Positions 1 through 7,674 of a stretch of DNA of 32,009 bases are shown here, piece after piece; positions within the stretch are counted from its first letter, which is position 1, and the number at the start of each line of letters is the position of its first letter. The DNA comes from an uncultured Clostridia bacterium. Lineage in GTDB: Bacteria > Bacillota > Clostridia > Christensenellales > UBA3700. A model generated the notes under the pieces. It did not search any database and was not told where the DNA came from. It saw only the letters and a list, made by a program, of their open reading frames with translations. A program made the translations under genes and the position numbers. The stretch is taken from contig CAMOQV010000004.1 of assembly GCA_946623205.1 (NCBI GenBank), positions 1-32,009 on the forward strand, read 5' to 3'.

Positions 1-1238
1 AAGTAATCTCTAAGCCAATTGAATCAGCAGACGCTATTGCTCAAGTTGCTAGCATTTCTGCAGGTAACGAAGAAGTTGGTAAGCTTATTTCTGAAGCTAT
101 GGAAAAAGTTGGCAAAGATGGCGTTATCTCTGTTGACGAATCAAAAACAACAGCAACTACTCTATCTACAGTTGAAGGTATGCAATTTGATAGAGGTTAT
201 GTTTCTGCTTACATGGTTACAAACACAGATAAGATGGAAGCAGTTTTGGATGATGCATATATCTTAATTACAGATAAGAAGATTTCATCTTCAAAAGAAA
301 TTATGCCAGTTTTGGAATTTGTTGTTCAAAACGGTTTGAAGCTATTAATCATCTGCGAAGATTTGGAAGGCGATGCTCTAACAGCTATCGTACTTAACAA
401 ATTAAAAGGCGTTTTAAACTGCGTTGCAGTTAAGGCTCCTGCATTTGGTGATAGAAGAAAAGCTATCTTGGAAGATATCGCTGTTCTAACAGGTGGTACA
501 GTTATCTCTTCTGAACTTGGTTATGAACTAAAGGATACAACAATGGAACTTTTAGGAAGAGCTAAACAAGTTAAGGTTGATAAAGATAATACAACTATCA
601 TCGATGGTTATGGCGATCAAAAAGATATCGCTGCTCGTGTTCAAGCTATCAAAGCTCAAGCAGCTGAAACAACAAGCGAATATGATAAAGAAAAACTTCA
701 AGAAAGACTTGCAAAACTTGCTGGTGGCGTAGCTGTTATCCATGTTGGTGCTGCAACAGAAGTTGAAATGAAAGAAAAGAAACTAAGAATCGAAGATGCC
801 CTAGCTGCTACTCGTGCTGCTGTTGAAGAAGGCGTTATCCCTGGTGGTGGCGTTGCACTTTTGAACATCATTGATAAAGTAGCTCCTATCGTAGATAAGA
901 TGGAAGGCGACGAAAAGATTGGTGGACAAAGCATGTTAAAGGCTTTATCTGAACCAATTAAGCAAATCTGTCTAAACGCTGGTCTAGATGGTGGCGTTGT
1001 AATCAACAACATCAAGAATTCAGGAAAAGGTGCAACATATGGATATGATGCTCTTAAGAATGAATACTGCGATATGATTAAAGCTGGTATCCTAGATCCA
1101 ACTAAGGTTACAAGAAGCGCTGTTCAAAATGCTGCATCTGTTGTATCAACTCTTCTAACAACAGAAGTTTTGATTTCAGATATTCCAGAACCAGCAGCTC
1201 CAGTCGCTGCTCCACAAATGGATGGCGGAATGTATTAA
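1..1238 (+). CDS. groL: Chaperonin GroEL (Hsp60), 3' part
   Basis: About 411 C-terminal residues of the 60 kDa chaperonin, which folds proteins inside a double-ring cage with GroES in the cytoplasm. The frame is open from base 3, so the start lies outside the window and the gene is cut only by the window edge. Visible GroEL signatures are the apical-domain stretch around DRGYVSAYMVT, the segment KAPAFGDRRKA, the conserved IEDALAATRAAVEEG with the ATPase aspartate (E. coli Asp398 equivalent), and VIPGGGVALL. The tail ends in a short MDGGMY instead of long GGM repeats. A strong hairpin terminator follows 22 bases after the stop. Identification is certain; only the N-terminal quarter is unseen. 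Confidence 0.98.
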   Translation, partial: VISKPIESADAIAQVASISAGNEEVGKLISEAMEKVGKDGVISVDESKTTATTLSTVEGMQFDRGYVSAYMVTNTDKMEAVLDDAYILITDKKISSSKEIMPVLEFVVQNGLKLLIICEDLEGDALTAIVLNKLKGVLNCVAVKAPAFGDRRKAILEDIAVLTGGTVISSELGYELKDTTMELLGRAKQVKVDKDNTTIIDGYGDQKDIAARVQAIKAQAAETTSEYDKEKLQERLAKLAGGVAVIHVGAATEVEMKEKKLRIEDALAATRAAVEEGVIPGGGVALLNIIDKVAPIVDKMEGDEKIGGQSMLKALSEPIKQICLNAGLDGGVVINNIKNSGKGATYGYDALKNEYCDMIKAGILDPTKVTRSAVQNAASVVSTLLTTEVLISDIPEPAAPVAAPQMDGGMY

Positions 1239-1260
1239 TACGAAACCGTATAACAAAATT

Positions 1261-1286
1261 GGCCACTGCTTTGCAGTGGCCTTTTT
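1261..1286 (+). terminator. Rho-independent terminator after groEL
   Basis: A perfect 9-bp stem, GGCCACTGC/GCAGTGGCC, has a TTT loop and is followed by five T. Read on the minus strand the same stem is followed by AATTTTGTT, so it probably also ends the convergent galK-lgt-pncB transcript. Confidence 0.93.
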
Positions 1287-1305
1287 CGTTGTAAACCTAA
1301 ATTAT

Positions 1306-2733
1306 TTATCTTTTTGAATATTCTTTTAATAGGCTTTGTTTTACATCATAAAGCTTTTGAGATAAGTCAACTTTATAGATGTGTGGATTTAACAATCTCT
1401 TGTATTCATTCCAGAATTCATTGAATGCTTCTTTATGATAAGCAGCAATTTCTTTTACTGTTGGTAAATCGTATACAAGTTTACCATCTTTAATAATAAG
1501 AGTTGTTAATTCTTTTGTATAGAAATCTGTGATAGTTTTTCTCTTATATGTGAAGTTTGGATCAAAGATTTCTAATTCTTTTAATCCATCATAATTCTCT
1601 TCTTGCAAACAAATCAAGTCTGCTAAAGCTTTCTTTGAATTGTTATCATAAATTCTAACGATTTTCTTAAATCCAGGGTTTGTAATCTTTCCTGGTGTAT
1701 CTGACATCTTTAGTTTTGGTACTAGTTTGCCATTTTCTTCAATAGCAGCCATCTTATAAACGCCACCTAAAGATGGGCAATCCATAGATGTAATTAATTT
1801 TGTACCAATACCATAAGTATCAATCTTTGCGTCTTGAGCATTTAAAGACATCAATACAGTTTCATCAATATCTCCAGATGCGCAAATAATTGCTTTTTCA
1901 AATCCTGCAGCATCTAGCATCTTTCTAGCTTCTTGAGAAAGATAAGATAAGTCTCCTGAATCCAATCTAATACCAATTGGTTCATGGCCTGCAGCTCTCA
2001 ATTCTTTAAATACCTTAATTGCATTTGGAACACCGCTTCTTAATGTATCATATGTATCAACTAATAATAAGCAAGAATCTGGATACATATCTGCATATGC
2101 TTTAAATGCATCATATTCGCTCTTAAAGCTCATAACCCATGCGTGAGCATGTGTACCTGAGATTGGAACATCGAACATTTTACCTGCAAGAACATTTGAT
2201 GTTGATGCACAACCTGCAATTACAGCTGCTCTTGCGCCGTAAATACCAGCATCTGGGCCTTGAGCACGTCTTAGTCCAAACTCTGCAACTTTTGCGCCGT
2301 TAGCGGCGTAAATAACCTTCGCTGCTTTTGTAGCAATAAGTGTTTGATGATTTAGAATACACAAAATAGCTGTTTCTACTAATTGAGCTTCAAACAATCT
2401 TGCTTTAACAGTTAAAATTGGTTCTTGTGGGAACACAACTGTTCCTTCTTTTACTGAGTAGATGTCTCCTGTGAATTTAAAATCTTTTAATAAACCTAGG
2501 AACTCTTCATCGAAAAGATTTTTTGATCTAAGATATTCGATATCTTCATCTGAAAATTTTAGATTCAAAATGTAGTCAACTACCTGTTCTAGTCCACAAG
2601 CAATTGCATAATTGTTTCCAATACCTCTATAGAAAACATCAAACACTGCTTGTTTGTTCATTTGGCCATTTTTAGAATAGCCATACATCATTGTAAGTTG
2701 ATACAAATCTGTTAATAATGTTAAGTCTCTCAT
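1306..2733 (-). CDS. pncB: Nicotinate phosphoribosyltransferase
   Basis: Joins nicotinate and PRPP to give nicotinate mononucleotide (Preiss-Handler NAD salvage, cytoplasm). The 475-residue length fits the Firmicutes PncB family. Signatures are the N-terminal LLTDLYQLTMMYGY, the loop GTHAHAW with the family's catalytic histidine (His195 or its neighbour His197), GIRLDSGDLSYLS and ASGDIDE for phosphate and ribose binding, and GIGTKLITS. An in-frame start eight codons upstream exists, but the ATG at 2733 is preferred because AAGGAT lies just upstream and the family starts MRDLTLLTDLYQ. It begins one base after the lgt stop and is the last gene of galK-lgt-pncB. Confidence 0.95.
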   Translation of the reverse strand: MRDLTLLTDLYQLTMMYGYSKNGQMNKQAVFDVFYRGIGNNYAIACGLEQVVDYILNLKFSDEDIEYLRSKNLFDEEFLGLLKDFKFTGDIYSVKEGTVVFPQEPILTVKARLFEAQLVETAILCILNHQTLIATKAAKVIYAANGAKVAEFGLRRAQGPDAGIYGARAAVIAGCASTSNVLAGKMFDVPISGTHAHAWVMSFKSEYDAFKAYADMYPDSCLLLVDTYDTLRSGVPNAIKVFKELRAAGHEPIGIRLDSGDLSYLSQEARKMLDAAGFEKAIICASGDIDETVLMSLNAQDAKIDTYGIGTKLITSMDCPSLGGVYKMAAIEENGKLVPKLKMSDTPGKITNPGFKKIVRIYDNNSKKALADLICLQEENYDGLKELEIFDPNFTYKRKTITDFYTKELTTLIIKDGKLVYDLPTVKEIAAYHKEAFNEFWNEYKRLLNPHIYKVDLSQKLYDVKQSLLKEYSKR

Positions 2734-2734
2734 T

Positions 2735-3751
2735 CTATTTATCCTTTTCCTCAGCATTTAGATCTGCATTATTCGCTTCGGAATCAGAAACCGTAGTTTC
2801 ATTATTTATTTCTTCTTTGTTTTCAATTTCAACATTTTCTGCAGGCGCTTGTTCTACGTTAACGCCCTTTGCAGCAAGTTTTGCTTGAATTTTTTGAGTA
2901 TGTGCATCGATTATAGCACCAAAACGCTTAGATTCGAAATGGATTTTGTTTGTATACAACAAAACCAATAACACAATACTTACTAATGCCATTACATAGC
3001 ATATAACTTGAATTGAACCTACATTTGAAGATCCAATTTTTGTATTATCTATCTTTAAAAATTCTAGTGAGCCTCTAACTAATCCATACCATCCAAGGTA
3101 ATATAAAGAAACTGTTCCAGGCTTTAATTTGTCTTTATATTTTCTATAAACCAAATATCCAACTAAAAGGCCAACCAAGTTTATTACGCCTTCATAGAAG
3201 AACAATGCACTATACCAACCCGGCTCATATCCTGGATAGAATCTTGCTGGATTATCTATGTATACTGCAAATGGGAAATGTTGTAATGCTGGATTATCTA
3301 TTGGAAGGCCGAACAATTCTTGGTTAAAGAAGTTTCCCCAACGTCCAATAATTTGTCCAACCAAAACTGGCAATGCAGCAGCGTCAGATACTCTAACAAA
3401 GTGATATTGTCTATTTTTCAAAACAGAAATAGCTATGCCTAATAGTCCACCAAAAATACCACCAACAATAGTCAATCCGCCTTCACGGATGTTTATCATA
3501 TCAATAAACGATGTATATTCCGTTCCTATTCTTGGTACTACATAGAAAACTCTACAGAAAATAACCGCAAGAACTAGTATCCAAATAAATGTTTCTAGAG
3601 TGAAATCTATATCTATTTTTTGCAATTTTGACATATGCAAAAACATTAAAAAGGCACACAAAATGCCTGTTGTTACAACAATACCGTACCATGCGATATC
3701 AATACCGCCGATTGAAAACGCAATCGGATCTAATGCTAATAAATAATTCAT
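2735..3751 (-). CDS. lgt: Prolipoprotein diacylglyceryl transferase
   Basis: Membrane enzyme that moves diacylglycerol from phosphatidylglycerol to the lipobox cysteine of prolipoproteins, the first step of lipoprotein maturation. The family signature GRWGNFFNQELFG is present, with about seven hydrophobic segments and the later R...E pair in LVRGSLEF. The start at 3751 (MNYLLALDP) is chosen over an upstream frame because its A is shared with the galK stop (TAATG) and AAGG lies about ten bases upstream. Two oddities: the residue matching E. coli His103 is Val (LTIVGGIFGG), and a hydrophilic tail of about 65 residues rich in Glu and Asn follows the last membrane segment. The lipoprotein at 27390-29126 is a likely client. 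Confidence 0.95.
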   Translation of the reverse strand: MNYLLALDPIAFSIGGIDIAWYGIVVTTGILCAFLMFLHMSKLQKIDIDFTLETFIWILVLAVIFCRVFYVVPRIGTEYTSFIDMINIREGGLTIVGGIFGGLLGIAISVLKNRQYHFVRVSDAAALPVLVGQIIGRWGNFFNQELFGLPIDNPALQHFPFAVYIDNPARFYPGYEPGWYSALFFYEGVINLVGLLVGYLVYRKYKDKLKPGTVSLYYLGWYGLVRGSLEFLKIDNTKIGSSNVGSIQVICYVMALVSIVLLVLLYTNKIHFESKRFGAIIDAHTQKIQAKLAAKGVNVEQAPAENVEIENKEEINNETTVSDSEANNADLNAEEKDK

Positions 3752-5007
3752 TATAGTTCTACCTTGCATGCCCCAACGTTTCTTACTTGAATATGGAACA
3801 CATTTTCTTTTCCAAATACTTTAGACATCTCATTTACATAATTTTGTACATCATTTTTATCCATATAGGCAATAATTGTACCAGCAAAACCGCCACCATG
3901 AACTCTTACAGCTTTTACGCCCTTTATTTGCTTAGATAGCGCAATTCCAAGTGGAATTGGTTGTGCTACAGCGCCGTTTGGGAAACAATTTTGCAACATT
4001 GTCAAAGAACTAATTCCAGATTGATTTATCATTTCGATAAATTTCTTTTCTTGTCCTTTTTGCAATGCTTTTTTAGCAATGTCTACTCTCTTATTTTCAT
4101 TAAAGTAATGGATAGCTCTTTCAATAGCTCTATCTGATACTTCATTTCTTAAAGATGCAATTTTATTATAGAATTCATCTTCTTTAACCTTTCTTAGCTT
4201 TTTAGCGTGGAAGCATTTAGCAACAGCTTCCATTTCTTCACGAATTGCAGCGTATTCCCCTGTTAAATTACAGTGATCGCCACCTGTGTTTGTAATAACG
4301 ATAGCCAAGTTTTCAAATGGCCAATCAATCTTTTCTACTTTTGGTTCTTTTGTAGATTTGAAATCAATATAGCTAACGCCACCAATTGATATTGCGCTTT
4401 GATCTAAAAGTCCACATGGTTTTCCGAAATATTCACTTTCGCCCATATGTGCAGCTTTTGCTTTTTCGATAGCGCTAATTTTTCCATCGTTAAACATAAC
4501 GTTTAGAATTTCAGCAACTAGTAATTCAAATGATGCAGATGAAGAAACTCCGGCTCCCTTAAATACATCTGATGTTGTAGATGCAGCAAAGCCACCAATC
4601 TTATATCCGTTTTGCTTATAATAAGCAAGAACGCCTCTTACAAGTCCTTCGCTCTTTCCAAATTCTTCTTTATGAACTGTTAAATCATTAATATCTACAT
4701 CAACTACTGGATAACCAATAGACGCTATAGTAATTTTCCCTTCTTGTGGAGTTACACAAGCAATAGTATCTACTGAAATAGAAGCACATAAAACCTTTCC
4801 ATTATTGTGATCTGTGTGGTTTCCGCACACTTCAATTCTCCCAGAAGATGAGAAGAATTCACAATTACCACTATATGTCTTTTTGTGTATGTTATATAGG
4901 TCTTCGAATCTTTTGGCTTGATATTCTGCTTTGCCGTCGCCATATAGCAACTTTGATGTTGCTAAAAACTTCTTATTTTCTAGTAATTCTTTTGCTGTAA
5001 TGCCCAT
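3751..5007 (-). CDS. galK: Galactokinase (GHMP family)
   Basis: Phosphorylates galactose to galactose-1-phosphate with ATP, the first committed Leloir step. The 418 residues carry the galactokinase signature in its clostridial form (GRIEVCGNHTDHNNG, residues 56-70, versus GRxNLIGEHTDYN elsewhere), the GHMP ATP loop GAGVSSSAS (151-159) and the catalytic Asp202 in CGLLDQ. A C-terminal GHMP motif (RVHGGGFAGTIIA) is also present. A strong AAGGAG lies just before the ATG. Its stop overlaps the lgt start, so lgt and pncB are probably translated from the same mRNA. It is divergent from galT. The NHTDHN variant is typical of a clostridial subgroup; another hexose substrate cannot be excluded. Confidence 0.9.
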   Translation of the reverse strand: MGITAKELLENKKFLATSKLLYGDGKAEYQAKRFEDLYNIHKKTYSGNCEFFSSSGRIEVCGNHTDHNNGKVLCASISVDTIACVTPQEGKITIASIGYPVVDVDINDLTVHKEEFGKSEGLVRGVLAYYKQNGYKIGGFAASTTSDVFKGAGVSSSASFELLVAEILNVMFNDGKISAIEKAKAAHMGESEYFGKPCGLLDQSAISIGGVSYIDFKSTKEPKVEKIDWPFENLAIVITNTGGDHCNLTGEYAAIREEMEAVAKCFHAKKLRKVKEDEFYNKIASLRNEVSDRAIERAIHYFNENKRVDIAKKALQKGQEKKFIEMINQSGISSLTMLQNCFPNGAVAQPIPLGIALSKQIKGVKAVRVHGGGFAGTIIAYMDKNDVQNYVNEMSKVFGKENVFHIQVRNVGACKVEL

Positions 5008-5034
5008 AAAATACTCCTTATAAGTGCTCTTTAG

Positions 5035-5064
5035 ATTTTAGCACAAATTATTCTATACGCGCAA
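5035..5064 (-). promoter_or_regulatory. Probable promoter of galK-lgt-pncB
   Basis: On the minus strand TTGCGC (5064-5059) and TAAAAT (5040-5035) are separated by 18 bases. The -10 box is preceded by TGC, giving an extended -10. It lies 28 bases upstream of the galK ATG. Confidence 0.55.
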
Positions 5065-5080
5065 TATAATATATAGGTCA

Positions 5081-5109
5081 TTGATTTTGCTAGATTTTAT
5101 CGGTATAAT
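5081..5109 (+). promoter_or_regulatory. SigA-type promoter of galT
   Basis: TTGATT (5081-5086) and a perfect TATAAT (5104-5109) are separated by exactly 17 bases, which predicts a leader of only about 25 bases before the galT ATG. It faces away from the galK promoter, so the pair could share one regulator. No clear operator is visible between them. Confidence 0.8.
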
Positions 5110-5139
5110 TAATATACAAATTAATTTTTGAGGTTTTAC

Positions 5140-6675
5140 ATGATTTCACAACAAGAACTTAAACAAAAGCTACAAGAACTAGTTTTGTACGCTCAAAAGA
5201 ACATGTCTTTAAAAGACGCTGATGTAAATTACACAATTAACACTCTATTGGATCTATTCAAATTTGATTCTCCAGCAGAAAAAGTTGATTCTTATCCAGA
5301 AAACTTCCAAGAAGAAGTTTTAGATAAGATCGTTCAATATGCTGTTGAAAACAAAATGATTGAAGAAAATGAGAGAATTCTTTTTGAAACTAAAATTATG
5401 GGCATTGTTTCTCTAAGACCTTCTCAAACAATAGAAAAATTCGATGCAATAGCTGCAAATGGAACAATAAAGGATGCAACAGATTGGTTCTTTAATGTTT
5501 CTAAGGCTTCTAACTACATTCGTGTAAAGGATATTGCAAAAAATATTAAGTGGTCACATCAAGGAAAATTAGGAAATATTGATATTACTATCAATCTATC
5601 TAAACCAGAAAAAGATCCTAAACAAATTGCACTTGAAAAATCTAGACCAAAATCTGGATATCCTGCATGTCTTTTATGTTTAGAAAATGTAGGATATGCT
5701 GGCCATATTTCTCACCCTGCTCGTCAAACTCTAAGAGTAATTCCTATTACTTTGAATAACGAAGCTTGGTCATTACAATATAGCCCATATCAATATTTTG
5801 AAGAACACTTAATTGCTCTATGTAATGAACATAGACCTATGAATGTTACTATAGATACAATTAAACGTTTATTAGATTTCGTTGATTTATTCCCTCACTA
5901 CTTCTTGGGATCAAATGCTTCATTGCCAATCGTTGGCGGTTCAATTTTATCTCATGATCATTACCAAGGCGGAGCTAAAGTTTTACCAATGTTTGCAGCT
6001 GAGAATAAAACAAGATACGAGAACTTAAAATATAGAGATGTTCAAATCTACACAATCAACTGGTACAACTCTGTTGTAAGATTAGAATCAGAAAACAAAG
6101 AAAACATCACAAAACAAGCTCAAGAAGTACTAGATAATTGGTTTAATTATTCTGATGAATCAGTTGGAATTATCGCAAAAGAAGATGAACCACACAACGC
6201 AATTACTCCAATCGTTAGAAAGGAAGGCAACAAATATATCATCGATATGATTCTAAGAAATAATAGAACAAATAAAGAATTCCCAGACGGTATTTTCCAT
6301 GCTGCGCCACATCTTCATAACATCAAAAAAGAAGGTATCGGATTAATCGAAGTTATGGGTCTATTTATCCTACCAGGAAGATTAAAGAAAGAATTTGAAG
6401 GAATTGAAGATATCCTAACAGGAAAGACTCCTTTTGATCCAAAGGAACTAGTAAATCCAGAAAATCCTCTATCTAAACATTTTGGCATGATTGCTCAACT
6501 TGTTAATGATAACGGTACAGCTTGTACAAAAGTTAAAGCAAAAAATGTAATAACAAAATATGTTAATGCAGCTTGCGAAGAAATCTTGGAATGCACTGCA
6601 GTATTTAAGAATACAGAAGTTGGCCAAGCCGCTTTTGATAAATTCTTAAAAGAAGGATTAAATTTGAAAAATTAA
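5140..6675 (+). CDS. galT: UDP-glucose-hexose-1-phosphate uridylyltransferase (class II GalT)
   Basis: Swaps UMP between UDP-glucose and galactose-1-phosphate, the second Leloir step. The 511-residue length and sequence fit the Firmicutes class II GalT (about 490-510 residues) rather than the shorter E. coli class I. The active-site region is HDHYQGG (residues 272-278), and a second conserved block includes HPARQTLRVIPI. The ATG at 5140 is preferred over a TTG four codons upstream because GAGG sits six bases before it. The gene has its own promoter, is divergent from galK and ends in a strong hairpin. No galE or galM is present in the window. Confidence 0.93.
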   Translation: MISQQELKQKLQELVLYAQKNMSLKDADVNYTINTLLDLFKFDSPAEKVDSYPENFQEEVLDKIVQYAVENKMIEENERILFETKIMGIVSLRPSQTIEKFDAIAANGTIKDATDWFFNVSKASNYIRVKDIAKNIKWSHQGKLGNIDITINLSKPEKDPKQIALEKSRPKSGYPACLLCLENVGYAGHISHPARQTLRVIPITLNNEAWSLQYSPYQYFEEHLIALCNEHRPMNVTIDTIKRLLDFVDLFPHYFLGSNASLPIVGGSILSHDHYQGGAKVLPMFAAENKTRYENLKYRDVQIYTINWYNSVVRLESENKENITKQAQEVLDNWFNYSDESVGIIAKEDEPHNAITPIVRKEGNKYIIDMILRNNRTNKEFPDGIFHAAPHLHNIKKEGIGLIEVMGLFILPGRLKKEFEGIEDILTGKTPFDPKELVNPENPLSKHFGMIAQLVNDNGTACTKVKAKNVITKYVNAACEEILECTAVFKNTEVGQAAFDKFLKEGLNLKN

Positions 6676-6690
6676 TTATTTTAATAATTA

Positions 6691-6721
6691 AAGAAAGCAC
6701 TCAATCGAGTGCTTTCTTTTT
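6691..6721 (+). terminator. Rho-independent terminator after galT, probably bidirectional
   Basis: A 12-bp stem AAGAAAGCACTC/GAGTGCTTTCTT with an AATC loop runs into a T tract. It sits between convergent galT and recR. On the minus strand it is followed by a T/A-rich stretch, so it may also stop the dnaX-ybaB-recR transcript. Confidence 0.9.
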
Positions 6722-6736
6722 CGCAAATTCATAAAA

Positions 6737-7321
6737 TTAAATATCTTTTCTATCTTGTAAAGCTCTAGATAATGTTACTTCATCTGTATATTCAATATCT
6801 GAACCCATAGAAATACCAGATGCGATTCTTGTTACTTTAATTCCAAGAGGCTTAATTAACCTTGCAATATACATTGCCGTTGCATCCCCTTCTACATCTG
6901 GATTTGTTGCTAAGATAACTTCTTTAACATTATCTAATCTTGCAAGCAATTCTTTAATCTTAATATCGTTTGGACCAATACCAGATAAAGGAGACAAAGT
7001 ACCATGCAAAACATGGTAAACACCTTTATAGTCCTTGGTCTTTTCAAACGCTTCTATATCTTTTGGATCTTTAACTACGCAAATAGTTGATGCATCACGA
7101 GTCTTACAAATATCGCATATATCTCCATCTGTATAATTACCGCAAATCGAGCAATAATGAACTTTGTCTTTAACATCCATAATTGAATCAGCAAACAATT
7201 TTGCATCCTCTTTAGACATATTAATAATTGAGTATGCATAACGTTGCGCTGTCTTTTTGCCAACGCCTGGAAGTTTTGTAAACTGTGCTACTAAACTATT
7301 TAGTGAATCAATATCGTTCAT
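6737..7321 (-). CDS. recR: Recombination protein RecR
   Basis: Partner of RecO and RecF in loading RecA at gaps and in recombinational repair. The 194 residues show every RecR part: N-terminal helix-hairpin-helix (LPGVGKKTAQRYAY, 17-30), a four-cysteine zinc site (Cys57, 60, 69, 72), the Toprim domain with ATNPDVEGDATAMYI, and the C-terminal Walker-B-like ISMGSDIEYTDEVTL. It starts one base after the ybaB stop and is third in the dnaX-ybaB-recR operon, an order common across bacteria. Confidence 0.97.
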   Translation of the reverse strand: MNDIDSLNSLVAQFTKLPGVGKKTAQRYAYSIINMSKEDAKLFADSIMDVKDKVHYCSICGNYTDGDICDICKTRDASTICVVKDPKDIEAFEKTKDYKGVYHVLHGTLSPLSGIGPNDIKIKELLARLDNVKEVILATNPDVEGDATAMYIARLIKPLGIKVTRIASGISMGSDIEYTDEVTLSRALQDRKDI

Positions 7322-7322
7322 A

Positions 7323-7661
7323 TTATAGACCTAATCCGCCTAATCCTGAGAATTGTCCTAATCTTTCGTTCTTCTCTGTTTCAACTTGTTCTTGAGCATC
7401 GTTAAATGCAGCTGTAATCAAATCTTCTAACATTTCTACGTCATCTGGATCAACAGCTTCTGGTTTAATATGAATACCAGTTAATTTACCATCACACGTC
7501 ATAGTAACTTCAACCATATTTGAAGCACTTCCTGTAACTTCAAGTTCTTTAAGTTCTTCTTGTGCATTTTGTAAATCTTGTTGCATCTTTTGGGCTTGCT
7601 TCATTAATTGTTGCATGTTACCCATGCCACCGCCGCCACCTCTATATGGACCGAATCCCAT
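7323..7661 (-). CDS. YbaB/EbfC nucleoid-associated protein
   Basis: Small dimeric DNA-binding protein of the YbaB/EbfC family (112 residues, family usual 100-115). The conserved core runs from MGNMQQLMKQAQKMQQDL through a Glu-rich coiled segment to a beta-strand region ending GLGGLGL. The start at 7661 is chosen because GGAGGT lies eight bases upstream; a longer frame reaching into dnaX has no support. The Gly-rich N terminus (GPYRGGGGG) is a common feature of clostridial members. It lies between dnaX and recR, as usual. Its exact cellular role is not settled in the family. Confidence 0.93.
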   Translation of the reverse strand: MGFGPYRGGGGGMGNMQQLMKQAQKMQQDLQNAQEELKELEVTGSASNMVEVTMTCDGKLTGIHIKPEAVDPDDVEMLEDLITAAFNDAQEQVETEKNERLGQFSGLGGLGL

Positions 7662-7674
7662 AGTGTACCTCCGA

